A stretch of DNA of 64,000 nt from Methylobacterium nodulans ORS 2060. GTDB lineage: Bacteria; Pseudomonadota; Alphaproteobacteria; Rhizobiales; Beijerinckiaceae. The stretch is taken from contig NC_011894.1 of NCBI RefSeq assembly GCF_000022085.1, positions 4,703,001-4,767,000 on the forward strand. The letters run 5' to 3'. The notes below the pieces were generated by a model. That model saw only the letters and a list, made by a program, of their open reading frames with translations, was not told the DNA's origin and ran no database searches. The translations under genes were made by a program, and so were the position numbers. Positions 52,415-60,942 of the stretch are shown here, piece by piece; within the stretch, counting starts at the first letter, position 1, and the number at the start of each line of letters is the position of its first letter.

Positions 52415-53893
52415 ATGCAAGCCTCCCGGACCGCGCACATACAGGCTGCGTCGCCGGCGACGCTGTCGGTCCGGCTCAGCCGCCACATCGCCCTCGAGGC
52501 GGCCGCAGGCGGCGAGATCCTGGTCCGCGTCGAGCATCAAGCGGTCAGTCTCGGCACTTTCGATGCCTGCGTGGTGGAGCACATGCGCGCTCTCTCGGCG
52601 GGTCTGCCGGTGGACCTGCTGGCCGCCAGCCGGGATAGCGTCGACCGGGAGGTGCTGCGGCTCGTCCAGCGCCTCGCCCGAAGCGGCCTCGTCGAGTACA
52701 GCCTCGTCCGCGCGGATCGCGGCGGCGAGGTCGTCATCGAGCCGCAGGTTCCGGATTACTGGCCGCAACTGCCGGACCTGACCGACGGCGACACCCTGGT
52801 CCTCTCGCGGTTCGCCTACATGCGGCGGCGCGCGAGCGAAATGGTGTTGGAATCGCCCCGCTCCGGCGCCCTGTTCCGGCTCGGCGATCCTGCTGCCGCT
52901 GCCATGCTCGCCAGCCTCTCCGAGCCGCAGCCCGTCGCGCGGCTCCGCCGCCAGGACGGCTTCCCGGGCACCGAGCTGCTGGCCCTGCTGCTGGACAGCC
53001 AGATTCTCCTTCGGATCGAGGCGGATGGCGATGCCGGGCTGCGCGCGACGGAGGGTGACGAGCATCTCGTGCTCTGGGACTTCCACGATTTTCTCTTCCA
53101 CACCCGCAGTACGGAGGGCCGGCACGCCAATCCCTTAGGGGGGCGCTACCCCTATGTCGGCCTGTCGAACCCTCCGCCGGCTATTCGCCCCCGCTGGCCC
53201 GGCCGGGCCATCGACCTGCGCAGAGACTCGGACACCCCCGGCGCAACGGTCCGGCCGGTGACGGCGCTGCTGCGCGAGCGCCGTTCGACCCGCAGCTTCG
53301 ACGACCGGGCCCCGCTAACGCGCGCCGAACTGGCGCGGCTCCTCGACAGCGCGGCTCGGGTCCAGGCGACGTGGTGCAGCCCGCTCGACGGCGAGCATGG
53401 CGGCCCGATGATGTCCTACACGGCGAGGCCCTATCCCTCGGCGGGGGCGAGCTACGAACTCGAACTCTACCTTGCGGTCCGGCACTGCGACGGGCTCGCG
53501 CCCGGCTACTATCATTACGATGCAGGCCGGCACGCCCTCACGCTCCTCCATGTGCGCCCGCAGGACCTCGATGCGCTGCTTGCGGCCGCCGCCTTCGCGA
53601 TGGGCGCGCCCGGCCCGCCACAGGTCCTGATCACCATCGCGGCGCGCTTCGGCCGTGTGTCGTGGAAGTACAGCGCCGTGGCCTATGAGCTGATCCTGAA
53701 GAACGTCGGCGTCCTCACGCAGACGCTGTACCTCGTAGCCACGGAGATGGGGCTCGGCGGCTGCGCGATCGGCAGCGCCAACATCGAGCTCTTCGCGAGG
53801 ATGACGGGCCTGCCGCACCACATTGAAGGGGCCGTCGGCCAGTTCGCGCTGGGGCGCGGGCTCGACGAGGAGGAGGCGGACGGCCCGGCATAG
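52415..53893 (+). CDS. SagB-type FMN-dependent azoline dehydrogenase
   Basis: 492 residues. About 1-250 is the peptide-binding N-terminal region of SagB/ThcOx proteins. About 255-485 is a nitroreductase-fold FMN domain, with PVTALLRERRSTRSFDDRAP (FMN-binding Arg pair), YPSAGASYELELYLAV, YSAVAYELILKNVGVLTQTL and MGLGGCAIGSANI. It oxidises thiazolines made by the YcaO partner to aromatic thiazoles. ATG 52415 follows GAGAGGG by nine bases, 13 bases after the cyclodehydratase stop, so the two are one operon. Confidence 0.9.
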   Translation: MQASRTAHIQAASPATLSVRLSRHIALEAAAGGEILVRVEHQAVSLGTFDACVVEHMRALSAGLPVDLLAASRDSVDREVLRLVQRLARSGLVEYSLVRADRGGEVVIEPQVPDYWPQLPDLTDGDTLVLSRFAYMRRRASEMVLESPRSGALFRLGDPAAAAMLASLSEPQPVARLRRQDGFPGTELLALLLDSQILLRIEADGDAGLRATEGDEHLVLWDFHDFLFHTRSTEGRHANPLGGRYPYVGLSNPPPAIRPRWPGRAIDLRRDSDTPGATVRPVTALLRERRSTRSFDDRAPLTRAELARLLDSAARVQATWCSPLDGEHGGPMMSYTARPYPSAGASYELELYLAVRHCDGLAPGYYHYDAGRHALTLLHVRPQDLDALLAAAAFAMGAPGPPQVLITIAARFGRVSWKYSAVAYELILKNVGVLTQTLYLVATEMGLGGCAIGSANIELFARMTGLPHHIEGAVGQFALGRGLDEEEADGPA

Positions 53894-53910
53894 GACCTCC
53901 GGCGCGCCGT

Positions 53911-55548
53911 TCAGCGCCCGATCCCCTGCGCCGTGCGCAGCGCCAGGGCCGCGATCGTGAGCGCGGGCCCCTCGCCACCTCCCGACGATGGGAAGACGCT
54001 CGCGTCGGTGATCCAAAGATTGCGCCAGCGGTGGGAGCGCAGGCTCGGATCGATCACTGAGGTTGCCGGATCTGTGCCCATACGGCAGGTGCCGAAGACG
54101 TGCGTGGCGTTGAACATGTCCCAGGTGGTCAGCACATCGATCAGGTCGGTGGCGCCGCAGGCGGCCAGCATCGCGCGGCAGGTGACCGCCATGAAGCGCA
54201 GGCGGGCGATCTCGGATTCCACCAGCCAGGAGGTGATACGGGCTACCGGAATGCCGAACCTGTCGCGCGCCTGCGCGTCGAGGTCGACCCGGGCGACTGC
54301 GTTGGGAAGGCTCTCGCCGAGGGCCGAGAGGCTCAGCGAGTGCCCCCAGGTGCGGCGCATCTCACGGGCATGGTCGCGGCCCCAGCCCGGCACCGCATGG
54401 ATGGCGAAGGCCGACAGGCCCAGAAAGCCAGCTTCGGCCGAGGAGTTGTAGAGGCGGCACCCGCCCACCACGCCCGGGATCGCGTCGGGTGCGTTGAAGT
54501 CCCAGCAGATGGCGTCGTCGGGCAAGCCCCGCCGGGCATGCTGCGGCTCCGGGTGCAGGGCAATCAGCACGGTTGCCAGCGTCTCCATGAAGTTGCGCCC
54601 GACCTGCCCGCTCTCGTTGGCGAGGTCGTCCGAGGCGAGCAGCAGTCGCGGCGTCTCGACCGCACCGGCGGCCAGCACGAGATGTGGCGTGACGATCCGC
54701 TCCAGGCTGCCGTCCGGGCGGCCGACCAGCACGGCGGCCACGCGGTCGTCGGGGCCGGATTCGATCCGGACGACAGGCGATTCGGCACGCAATGTGCAGC
54801 GGCCCGTCGCGAGCGCGCCGGCGACGAATGTGACGTCGGCGCTGCCCTTGTCCCCCGGCATGCAGCCCATCTGGCAGGCGCCGCAATAGTTGCACGGCGG
54901 CCTCTTGCCGGAAGGCCGCGAGAGAGCCGCGCGGCTGTTGGCCTCCCAGCCGAGCCCGAGCGCGGCAGCCCCCCGGCCGAGGGTCCGCGCCCCGTAGGAC
55001 AGGGGATGGGGCGGCAGCGGAAAGGGCGCGGAACGCCAGCGGGCGCCCTGCGCCGCCGGGCCCGCGACGCCCATGATCCGCTCGGCCCGGACATAGAAGG
55101 GTTCGAGTTCCGCGTAGTCGATGGGCCAGTCCGCGGCGACACCGAAGCGGCTCCGCATCCGCATCGCTGCGGGATGGAGACGGTGGGCCTCTCCGGTGAA
55201 GTGGAGAGTGCTGCCGCCCACCCCGCGCACGTGATGATACTGGCCCATCACGCGCCGCCGCCCCTCGACGTGACGGCCCGAGACACGATTCCACGAAGCG
55301 AGCTGGGGTTCGTCCGCCGCCAGGACCTGACCGCGCGCGAAGCTCACCCGGCCCTGCGACCCTGGCTTCTCGGGGAAGTCGCGCAGCTCCCAATCCGTCC
55401 TGGCCTGGCCGTAATCGGCTGCCGGATCGAAGCGCGGACCAGCTTCCAGCAGGAGGACCGACAGGCCGCGCTCGCACAGGCCGTACGCCGCCGCGGCTCC
55501 TCCGGCCCCGCTTCCCACGACGACGACGTCCCAGCCGGGCGCCGTCAC
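53911..55548 (-). CDS. GMC-family FAD oxidoreductase (gluconate dehydrogenase large-subunit type)
   Basis: 545 residues. N-terminal FAD site VVVVGSGAGGAAAAYGLCERG; RGVGGSTLHFTGEAHRL (GMC signature 1); a Cys cluster CNYCGACQMGCMPGDKGSAD; LVLAAGAVETPRLLL (signature 2); and C-terminal NATHVFGTCRMG with active-site His and LWITDASVFPSSGG. It is most like membrane-bound sugar/alcohol dehydrogenases that work with a small subunit and a cytochrome c. The small subunit is the overlapping upstream gene; no cytochrome gene is present. It faces the sagB-type gene tail to tail with 17 bases between. Confidence 0.88.
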   Translation of the reverse strand: MTAPGWDVVVVGSGAGGAAAAYGLCERGLSVLLLEAGPRFDPAADYGQARTDWELRDFPEKPGSQGRVSFARGQVLAADEPQLASWNRVSGRHVEGRRRVMGQYHHVRGVGGSTLHFTGEAHRLHPAAMRMRSRFGVAADWPIDYAELEPFYVRAERIMGVAGPAAQGARWRSAPFPLPPHPLSYGARTLGRGAAALGLGWEANSRAALSRPSGKRPPCNYCGACQMGCMPGDKGSADVTFVAGALATGRCTLRAESPVVRIESGPDDRVAAVLVGRPDGSLERIVTPHLVLAAGAVETPRLLLASDDLANESGQVGRNFMETLATVLIALHPEPQHARRGLPDDAICWDFNAPDAIPGVVGGCRLYNSSAEAGFLGLSAFAIHAVPGWGRDHAREMRRTWGHSLSLSALGESLPNAVARVDLDAQARDRFGIPVARITSWLVESEIARLRFMAVTCRAMLAACGATDLIDVLTTWDMFNATHVFGTCRMGTDPATSVIDPSLRSHRWRNLWITDASVFPSSGGGEGPALTIAALALRTAQGIGR

Positions 55549-56081
55549 CGCGGCGCCTCCTCGAAGTCCGGGAAGCCCCCGGGCTGGGGCGGCCCCGCAT
55601 ACGCGAACGCCGCCATCACGGTCGGATGGGAGTAGTAGGCGGTGAGAGCGAACTCGCGCAGGCGCCACGCGATGGCGGCAGCGCCCTCCGCAGTGGAGGC
55701 TCTCGCGGCCCTGAGAATCGCCTCCTGCCGGGCTTCGTCGAGCGCGAGGAAATCCGGGGCATTCACCCTCCGGGCTCGGCCGTCGAGCCACGCGACACCG
55801 GCCGCGAGGCTCCGTTGCAGCTCCGGATCGGCCAGTGCGAGGATGCGGCGGTCGATCCCGAGCGCGCATCCACCCGGCAGCTCGTCGGCCGGCAGCATGC
55901 GGTCGATCACGGCCGCGATCGTTCGTGCAGTGTGCGCCTCGCGTGGCCGGCGCGCCGCGACAGCGCCGCGCTCGTGCAGGAGGACTCCCCCGATCAGCAG
56001 CAGGCGCCAGAGACCGATGAGCAGGCGCCGACGGGAAGAGAGCGGCCCCGGTGCGACGGGCGCGGGCCGGTTCATGGTCAT
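55545..56081 (-). CDS. Gluconate 2-dehydrogenase subunit 3-like protein
   Basis: 178 residues. A Tat-like start (SSRRRLLIGLWRLLLIGG) leads to the subunit-3 fold: TARTIAAVIDRMLPADELPG, DPELQRSLAAGVAWLDG and the C-terminal AYYSHPTVMAAFAYAGPPQPGGFPDF read in pieces. The partner GMC protein has no Tat signal, so it may be exported as a hitchhiker of this subunit. The ends overlap by GTGA. ATG 56081 is preferred; ATG 56075 is close. Confidence 0.8.
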   Translation of the reverse strand: MTMNRPAPVAPGPLSSRRRLLIGLWRLLLIGGVLLHERGAVAARRPREAHTARTIAAVIDRMLPADELPGGCALGIDRRILALADPELQRSLAAGVAWLDGRARRVNAPDFLALDEARQEAILRAARASTAEGAAAIAWRLREFALTAYYSHPTVMAAFAYAGPPQPGGFPDFEEAPR

Positions 56082-56149
56082 CCCGCCGAGCGCCGGCGAG
56101 TCGGGCGGCCCGGAAGCCGAAGCGCCGCTTCGCACGCTGCAGGGGGAGT

Positions 56150-57067
56150 TCACGCGCGCCGACCCGGCGGGCCTTCCGGCGGCGCGTCGGGCGCCCCGGG
56201 AGCTTCCGCATGGAGTGACCCGATGCGCGTCATCAGGACCCTGCCTCCGGACGAGCGCCCGTGCCAGTCGCTTGCCCACGTCACGGTGACGGTCCGGGCG
56301 CGTCCTCTCCCCATCAGGGCGAACAGGACTCCCTGCGGGTCCATGCCGTGCAGGATCCAGGTGCCGCCGGGACCTTCCATCGGTCCGTTGAGGATCTGGC
56401 CGCCTCCGGACGTCACGCGCTCGGCCGCCCGTGCGATGTCCGGGACCACGAAGTAGTGAAGCCAGAACGCAGCGGGCACGATCTCGGGTTTGGTGAGCAC
56501 GCCGCCGATCGCTTGCCTGCCCGCCGCAAACACGCTGTATTCGCCCGCCGGATCGACCTCCCCGCCCTCCGCGTAGTCCCAGCCGAAGAGTTCGCGGTAG
56601 AAGCCCAGCGCGGTACGTCCGTCAGCGGCAAGGAGCTCGGACCAGCCAACATGGCCCGGACGGTCGGCTGGATCGACCTCCTCCGGGCGGGGCACGAGCC
56701 ATCTGAACAGCCCGAGCCGCGCCGCCTGCGGATCGCTGATGACCGCGAAACGGCTCACATTCGGGACTTCTGTCGGCGGGATGTGCAGCGTGCCGCCGAG
56801 ACGTACAGCCCGGTTGGCAGCGGCATCGACATCGCTGGCGCCGACATAGCCGATCCAACTCGGCCGCGCCCCCGTCCGCTGCGCCGCACTGGGCAGCGCC
56901 ATCATCCCGCAAACCGACGTCTCGCCGATCGTCAGGAGCGTGTAGGGCATGCCCGGCACAGAGGCGTCTCTCGTGCCCCAGCCGACGACATCGGCGTAAA
57001 AGGCCCTCGCCGCCGCCATGTCGCCCGTCATCAACTCGAACCAGACGAACCGGCCTTGAGGAGCCAT
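56150..57067 (-). CDS. Two-domain VOC (glyoxalase/bleomycin-resistance fold) protein
   Basis: 305 residues holding two vicinal-oxygen-chelate modules. The first is ~5-115 (GRFVWFELMTGDMAAARAFY, IGYVGASDVDAAANRAVRLG); the second is ~125-245 (HVGWSELLAADGRTALGFYR, FVVPDIARAAERVTSGGGQI, ending DPQGVLFALMG). Family members are dioxygenases, glyoxalases or drug-binding resistance proteins. The ~50-residue C-terminal tail is extra and of low complexity. A self-protection role for the RiPP is possible but only suggested by proximity. Confidence 0.8.
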   Translation of the reverse strand: MAPQGRFVWFELMTGDMAAARAFYADVVGWGTRDASVPGMPYTLLTIGETSVCGMMALPSAAQRTGARPSWIGYVGASDVDAAANRAVRLGGTLHIPPTEVPNVSRFAVISDPQAARLGLFRWLVPRPEEVDPADRPGHVGWSELLAADGRTALGFYRELFGWDYAEGGEVDPAGEYSVFAAGRQAIGGVLTKPEIVPAAFWLHYFVVPDIARAAERVTSGGGQILNGPMEGPGGTWILHGMDPQGVLFALMGRGRARTVTVTWASDWHGRSSGGRVLMTRIGSLHAEAPGAPDAPPEGPPGRRA

Positions 57068-57130
57068 CTCGCCTCTCGCCCTGGTGCGCGACACCCATCG
57101 CGGCGCAGCGCCGCCTAGTGTCTCTCGCAT

Positions 57131-57780
57131 GATCGCATAGGCCGGATGGTTGAACTATCGCTGATTTCTCGAATCCGTCTCGGAAGTGGCGCCTGCCAAG
57201 GCTGTGGCAGCTTGCAGCACTCAGCTCGAGACCCCACGAATCACCAAGTCGAATCCAGATAAGTTGATATCCGGAAAGTGTGCCTCGGCTCATCCCCGGA
57301 GCCAGCCCGGTGATGTCCAGATTTTGAAGATCTTTTCCAGCATATCATCGAATATTGGAGATAATTGCAATATAACTTGCTAATTTATCGCTGATAAACT
57401 TCGGTATTTTATCGAAAATCTTCGAGAATATCATCCATTCTAAGACTGATAATCAGGTTACATATCTTGGATTTGTGCAGTTTGATTCACGAATGCGCCC
57501 AGAGCTGAAGCTTGGGGCGCGCTCGCCCGCCAGGCGCTGGAGCGGCTCGGTTCGCAAGCCGACCACCGAGATGGATCGCTACTCAAGCTCCTGGCCAAGC
57601 CGCCATCCGATCCGGCGCCAGACATGCCGGCACGTCGCCCAACAGCCGCATCATCATAGGCCATAGGTTTCCATCATGGTCTCGTGCACAGATATCGGCG
57701 AATGATCCACTGGGGAGGGGGGACCGCGAACGCGCTGTCGAAACGATGAGAGGCGCAACGCGCTGTGCGCCTTCTGAATG
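57131..57780. other. Long partly AT-rich intergenic region
   Basis: About 650 bases without a supported gene. 57,300-57,470 is strongly AT-rich and marks the right side of the accessory region. It likely holds the aldehyde dehydrogenase promoter and its control site. Confidence 0.5.
57384..57398. promoter_or_regulatory. Putative LysR-type binding site
   Basis: TTTATCGCTGATAAA is a perfect interrupted palindrome. Its inner 13 bases fit the T-N11-A rule of LysR-family sites. It lies upstream of the aldehyde dehydrogenase gene, with a LysR-type gene immediately downstream of that gene. Confidence 0.4.
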
Positions 57781-57806
57781 TGCCAACGCACGAGGGATGG
57801 CTGATC

Positions 57807-59285
57807 ATGGAAAACATACTGAGCAGTAAGCTCCCTACGCTGAAGAACCCTGCGCTGTTTCGCCAGCAGGCCTATATCGACGGGGCCTTCGTGGATGCCG
57901 ACAGCGGCGAGACCATCGCGGTCGACAACCCGGCCACGGGCCAGGTCCTCGGAACGGTGCCCAGGATGGGCGCCGCCGAAACGGAGCGCGCCATCGCCGC
58001 AGCCCAGGCGGCGCTGCCCGACTGGCGGGGGCGCACCGCCAAGGAGCGCGCCGCGATCCTGCGCCGCTGGTTCAGCCTGATCCTGGAGAACCAGGACGAT
58101 CTCGCCGCCATCATGACCGCCGAGCAGGGCAAGCCGCTGCCCGAGAGCCGCGGCGAGATCGCCTACGCGGCCGCCTTCATCGAGTGGTTCGCCGAGGAGG
58201 CCAAGCGCGTCTACGGCGACGTCATCCCGGCCCACGGGCCGGACAAGCGGATCGTCGTGCTCAAGCAGCCGATCGGCGTCTGCGCGGCGATCACGCCCTG
58301 GAACTTCCCGGCCGCCATGATCACCCGCAAGGCCGGACCGGCGCTGGCCGCCGGCTGCACCATGGTGCTCAAGCCCGCAAGCCAGACGCCGTTCTCGGCG
58401 CTGGCGCTGTGCGCGCTGGCGCAGCAGGCCGGGATCCCCCCGGGGGTGCTCTCCTGCCTGACCGGCTCGGCCCAGGCGATCGGCGGGGCGATGACCGCCA
58501 GCCCGATCGTGCGCAAGCTCTCCTTCACCGGCTCGACCGAGATCGGCCGCGAACTGCTTGCGCAGTGCGCCAAGACCATCAAGAAGACCTCGATGGAGCT
58601 GGGCGGGAATGCGCCGTTCATCGTCTTCGACGATGCGGACCTCGATCTCGCGGTGAAGGGCGCGATCGCCTCGAAGTACCGCAACGCCGGCCAGACCTGC
58701 GTGTGCGCCAACCGCATCCTGGTGCAGGACGGCATCTACGATGCCTTCGCGGAGCGCCTGGCGAGCGCCGTGCAGGCCATGCGGGTGGGCGACGGCTTTG
58801 CGGCCGGCACGGTGATCGGGCCGCTGATCGACGCCCAGGCGGTGGTGAAGGTCGAGGAGCACATCAGGGACGCCCTCGACAAAGGGGCGCGGCTCCTCAC
58901 GGGCGGGCGGCGCCACGCGCTGGGCGGCAGCTTCTACGAGCCGACGGTGCTGAGCGGGACGACCCCCGCGATGAAGATCTTCCGGGAGGAGACGTTCGGG
59001 CCGGTGGCGCCGCTGTTCCGGTTCCGCACCGAGGAGGAGGCGGTGGCACTGGCGAACGACACCGAGTTCGGGCTGGCCTCGTACTTCTACGGCCGCGACA
59101 TCGGCCGGGTGTGGCGGGTGGCCGAGGCGCTCGAATACGGCATTGTGGGCATCAACGAGGGGATCATCTCGACCGAGGTGGCGCCGTTCGGGGGCGTCAA
59201 GGAGAGCGGGCTCGGCCGCGAGGGCTCGCATTACGGCATCGAGGACTATCTGGAGATCAAGTATCTCTGCATGGGCGGCATATAG
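57807..59285 (+). CDS. NAD(P)-dependent semialdehyde dehydrogenase (succinate- or 2-oxoglutarate-semialdehyde type)
   Basis: 492 residues of the aldehyde dehydrogenase superfamily, closest in character to GabD-type enzymes. GVCAAITPWNFPAAMITRKAGPALAAGCT (in pieces) lines the active site, FTGSTEIGR is the NAD loop, MELGGNAPFIVFDDAD holds the general-base Glu, RNAGQTCVCANR the catalytic Cys, and FGPVAPLFRF the C-terminal NAD motif. Given galactarate dehydratase nearby, 2-oxoglutarate semialdehyde is the more attractive substrate. ATG 57807 follows GAGGGATGG; ATG 57765 is less likely. Confidence 0.88.
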   Translation: MENILSSKLPTLKNPALFRQQAYIDGAFVDADSGETIAVDNPATGQVLGTVPRMGAAETERAIAAAQAALPDWRGRTAKERAAILRRWFSLILENQDDLAAIMTAEQGKPLPESRGEIAYAAAFIEWFAEEAKRVYGDVIPAHGPDKRIVVLKQPIGVCAAITPWNFPAAMITRKAGPALAAGCTMVLKPASQTPFSALALCALAQQAGIPPGVLSCLTGSAQAIGGAMTASPIVRKLSFTGSTEIGRELLAQCAKTIKKTSMELGGNAPFIVFDDADLDLAVKGAIASKYRNAGQTCVCANRILVQDGIYDAFAERLASAVQAMRVGDGFAAGTVIGPLIDAQAVVKVEEHIRDALDKGARLLTGGRRHALGGSFYEPTVLSGTTPAMKIFREETFGPVAPLFRFRTEEEAVALANDTEFGLASYFYGRDIGRVWRVAEALEYGIVGINEGIISTEVAPFGGVKESGLGREGSHYGIEDYLEIKYLCMGGI

Positions 59286-59789
59286 GGTCCTGCGTTCGAG
59301 CGTCGTGCGGGACGCAGGACGGACATCCTGCGCAAGTCGCGTCGAACGGTTGCGAGAGGCGGAGCGGACGTCCGTTCCGCCCAGCGCAGCCTGCCGTTGG
59401 GTCGCGGAATGTCGTTGGGAGGGCTCCGTTGCGCCAGCGAGGAGCAGGCGTGGCGCTTTGATCCGTCACGGCAGCGCTCCTCGCAAATGGTGCAAGCGCG
59501 GCCCTGTCGGCTGCCGGGACCGCTCTGCCCGGCCGCACAAGCTGCCCCTGGATGGCCAGCGAGGAGCGTCAGGCGGGACGGAGGAACACCCGCACCCGAC
59601 GTCGGTGTCCTTGGGACCAGGGGCCTCACCCTGACTCGGCCAACGGGGCTCGCCGCTCCGAAGGGCAAGCGCCCCGCGCGCAGCGGACCACCTTCCGGCG
59701 CCGCCGGGCTGCTCGCCATCCTCCCGACGCTTCACCCTGCGACCTGTCGAAGTCAGACGCAGCCTGCTGCCAAGGCCGGTTTGGAAACC
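59286..59789. other. Intergenic region between aldehyde dehydrogenase and LysR genes
   Basis: It starts with an 8-bp perfect hairpin (59287-59294 with 59313-59320) that may terminate the dehydrogenase transcript. The remaining ~470 bases show repeated GCGAGGAGC motifs but no supported gene. The frame open into the LysR gene from 59397 has no homology before MLREL. Confidence 0.45.
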
Positions 59790-60665
59790 ATGCTCCGTGA
59801 ACTCAAGACCTTCGTCACCGTCGCTCGCCACGGGAGCTTCGCAGCGGCCGGACAGGTCATCGGCCTGACGCCGTCGGCAATCAGCGCGCAGATCCGCAAC
59901 CTGGAGCAGGAACTCGGCATGCGCCTGTTCGACCGCACCGGCCGCACCGCGTTGCTCAACATGAACGGCAAAAAGGCGCTCGCTCTCGCAGAAGAGATGC
60001 TGGCGACCTTCTCGCGCATGGCTGAAGTTGGAGACGGCGCAACCATACGCGGCGAGCTGAAGGTCGGAGCGATTGCGACGGTGCAGACCGGCATACTGCC
60101 TGGCGCGCTCGTGAGCCTGCAACGCCAAGCGCCGGATCTCAAGATCCACCTGGTTCCTGGAATGTCCCTGACTTTGCTCAATCAGGTCGATTCCGGCGAG
60201 ATCGATCTTGCTCTTCTGGTGAAGCCGCCGTTTTCCCTGCAGAAGGATTTGCATTCGGAGGATCTGGCGCAAGAAGAATTCGTGTTGATCACGCCGCATC
60301 GCATCACGTCAGACGATCCGGCCGAGATCCTGTCGGACCACCCGTTCATCCGCTATGACAGGGCGTCCTTCGCCGGGCGGCTGGTCGCCCGGTTTCTGCA
60401 ACAGCAGGGCATCGATCCCGACCAGATCCTCGAACTCGATGAGATCGAAGCCATCGTGAGGATGGTCGAGGGCGGCTTGGGTGTGTCGATCGTGCCGTTG
60501 GCCGGTCTGTGGATCACCACGGCGGATCGGGTGCGTGTCCTGCGGCTCGGTCGGCTGGCGTTCCACCGCACGCTCCAGGCCGTCGTCCGCTACTCTCAGC
60601 GGACCGTCCCGGCCGTCGAGCTCTTCCTGGGGTGCGTCAGGGAGGCTGTCACACAATCCCGGTGA
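59790..60665 (+). CDS. LysR-family transcriptional regulator
   Basis: 291 residues. Winged helix-turn-helix at 1-60 (MLRELKTFVTVARHGSFAAA, then LTPSAISAQIRNLEQELGMR) and a periplasmic-binding-like effector domain (GELKVGAIATVQTGILPGAL, EGGLGVSIVPLAGL). Its place between the semialdehyde dehydrogenase and the rraA/garD genes suggests control of aldarate catabolism. Confidence 0.92.
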   Translation: MLRELKTFVTVARHGSFAAAGQVIGLTPSAISAQIRNLEQELGMRLFDRTGRTALLNMNGKKALALAEEMLATFSRMAEVGDGATIRGELKVGAIATVQTGILPGALVSLQRQAPDLKIHLVPGMSLTLLNQVDSGEIDLALLVKPPFSLQKDLHSEDLAQEEFVLITPHRITSDDPAEILSDHPFIRYDRASFAGRLVARFLQQQGIDPDQILELDEIEAIVRMVEGGLGVSIVPLAGLWITTADRVRVLRLGRLAFHRTLQAVVRYSQRTVPAVELFLGCVREAVTQSR

Positions 60666-60942
60666 CAAGGGCCCGACGTGCAAGCCGAGGGCTCCAGCCG
60701 ATGATTCGGGACTCTTCTGATTCTTGGGGACTCTTCTGCAAGTTTCGTCGCGCCCGGCGGGGCCGCGCTTGGACGAACATCGCCTGTCTCCTTACGGAGC
60801 GATGGCTTCCGATTGATCCCGATTCCAGAGCGGGATCAGGATGGCGCTCCGTTCAGTGTCGGGACGCGACGGCCTCGGCATCGACGCCTGCCGCCATGCG
60901 GGCGGAGACATCGGGCTCCGGCCGTCAGGCTGTGATGCGCCC

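Noticed and set aside
59397..59789. N-terminal extension of the LysR regulator
   Set aside because: LysR homology begins at MLREL; the upstream part is low-complexity with no ribosome binding site.
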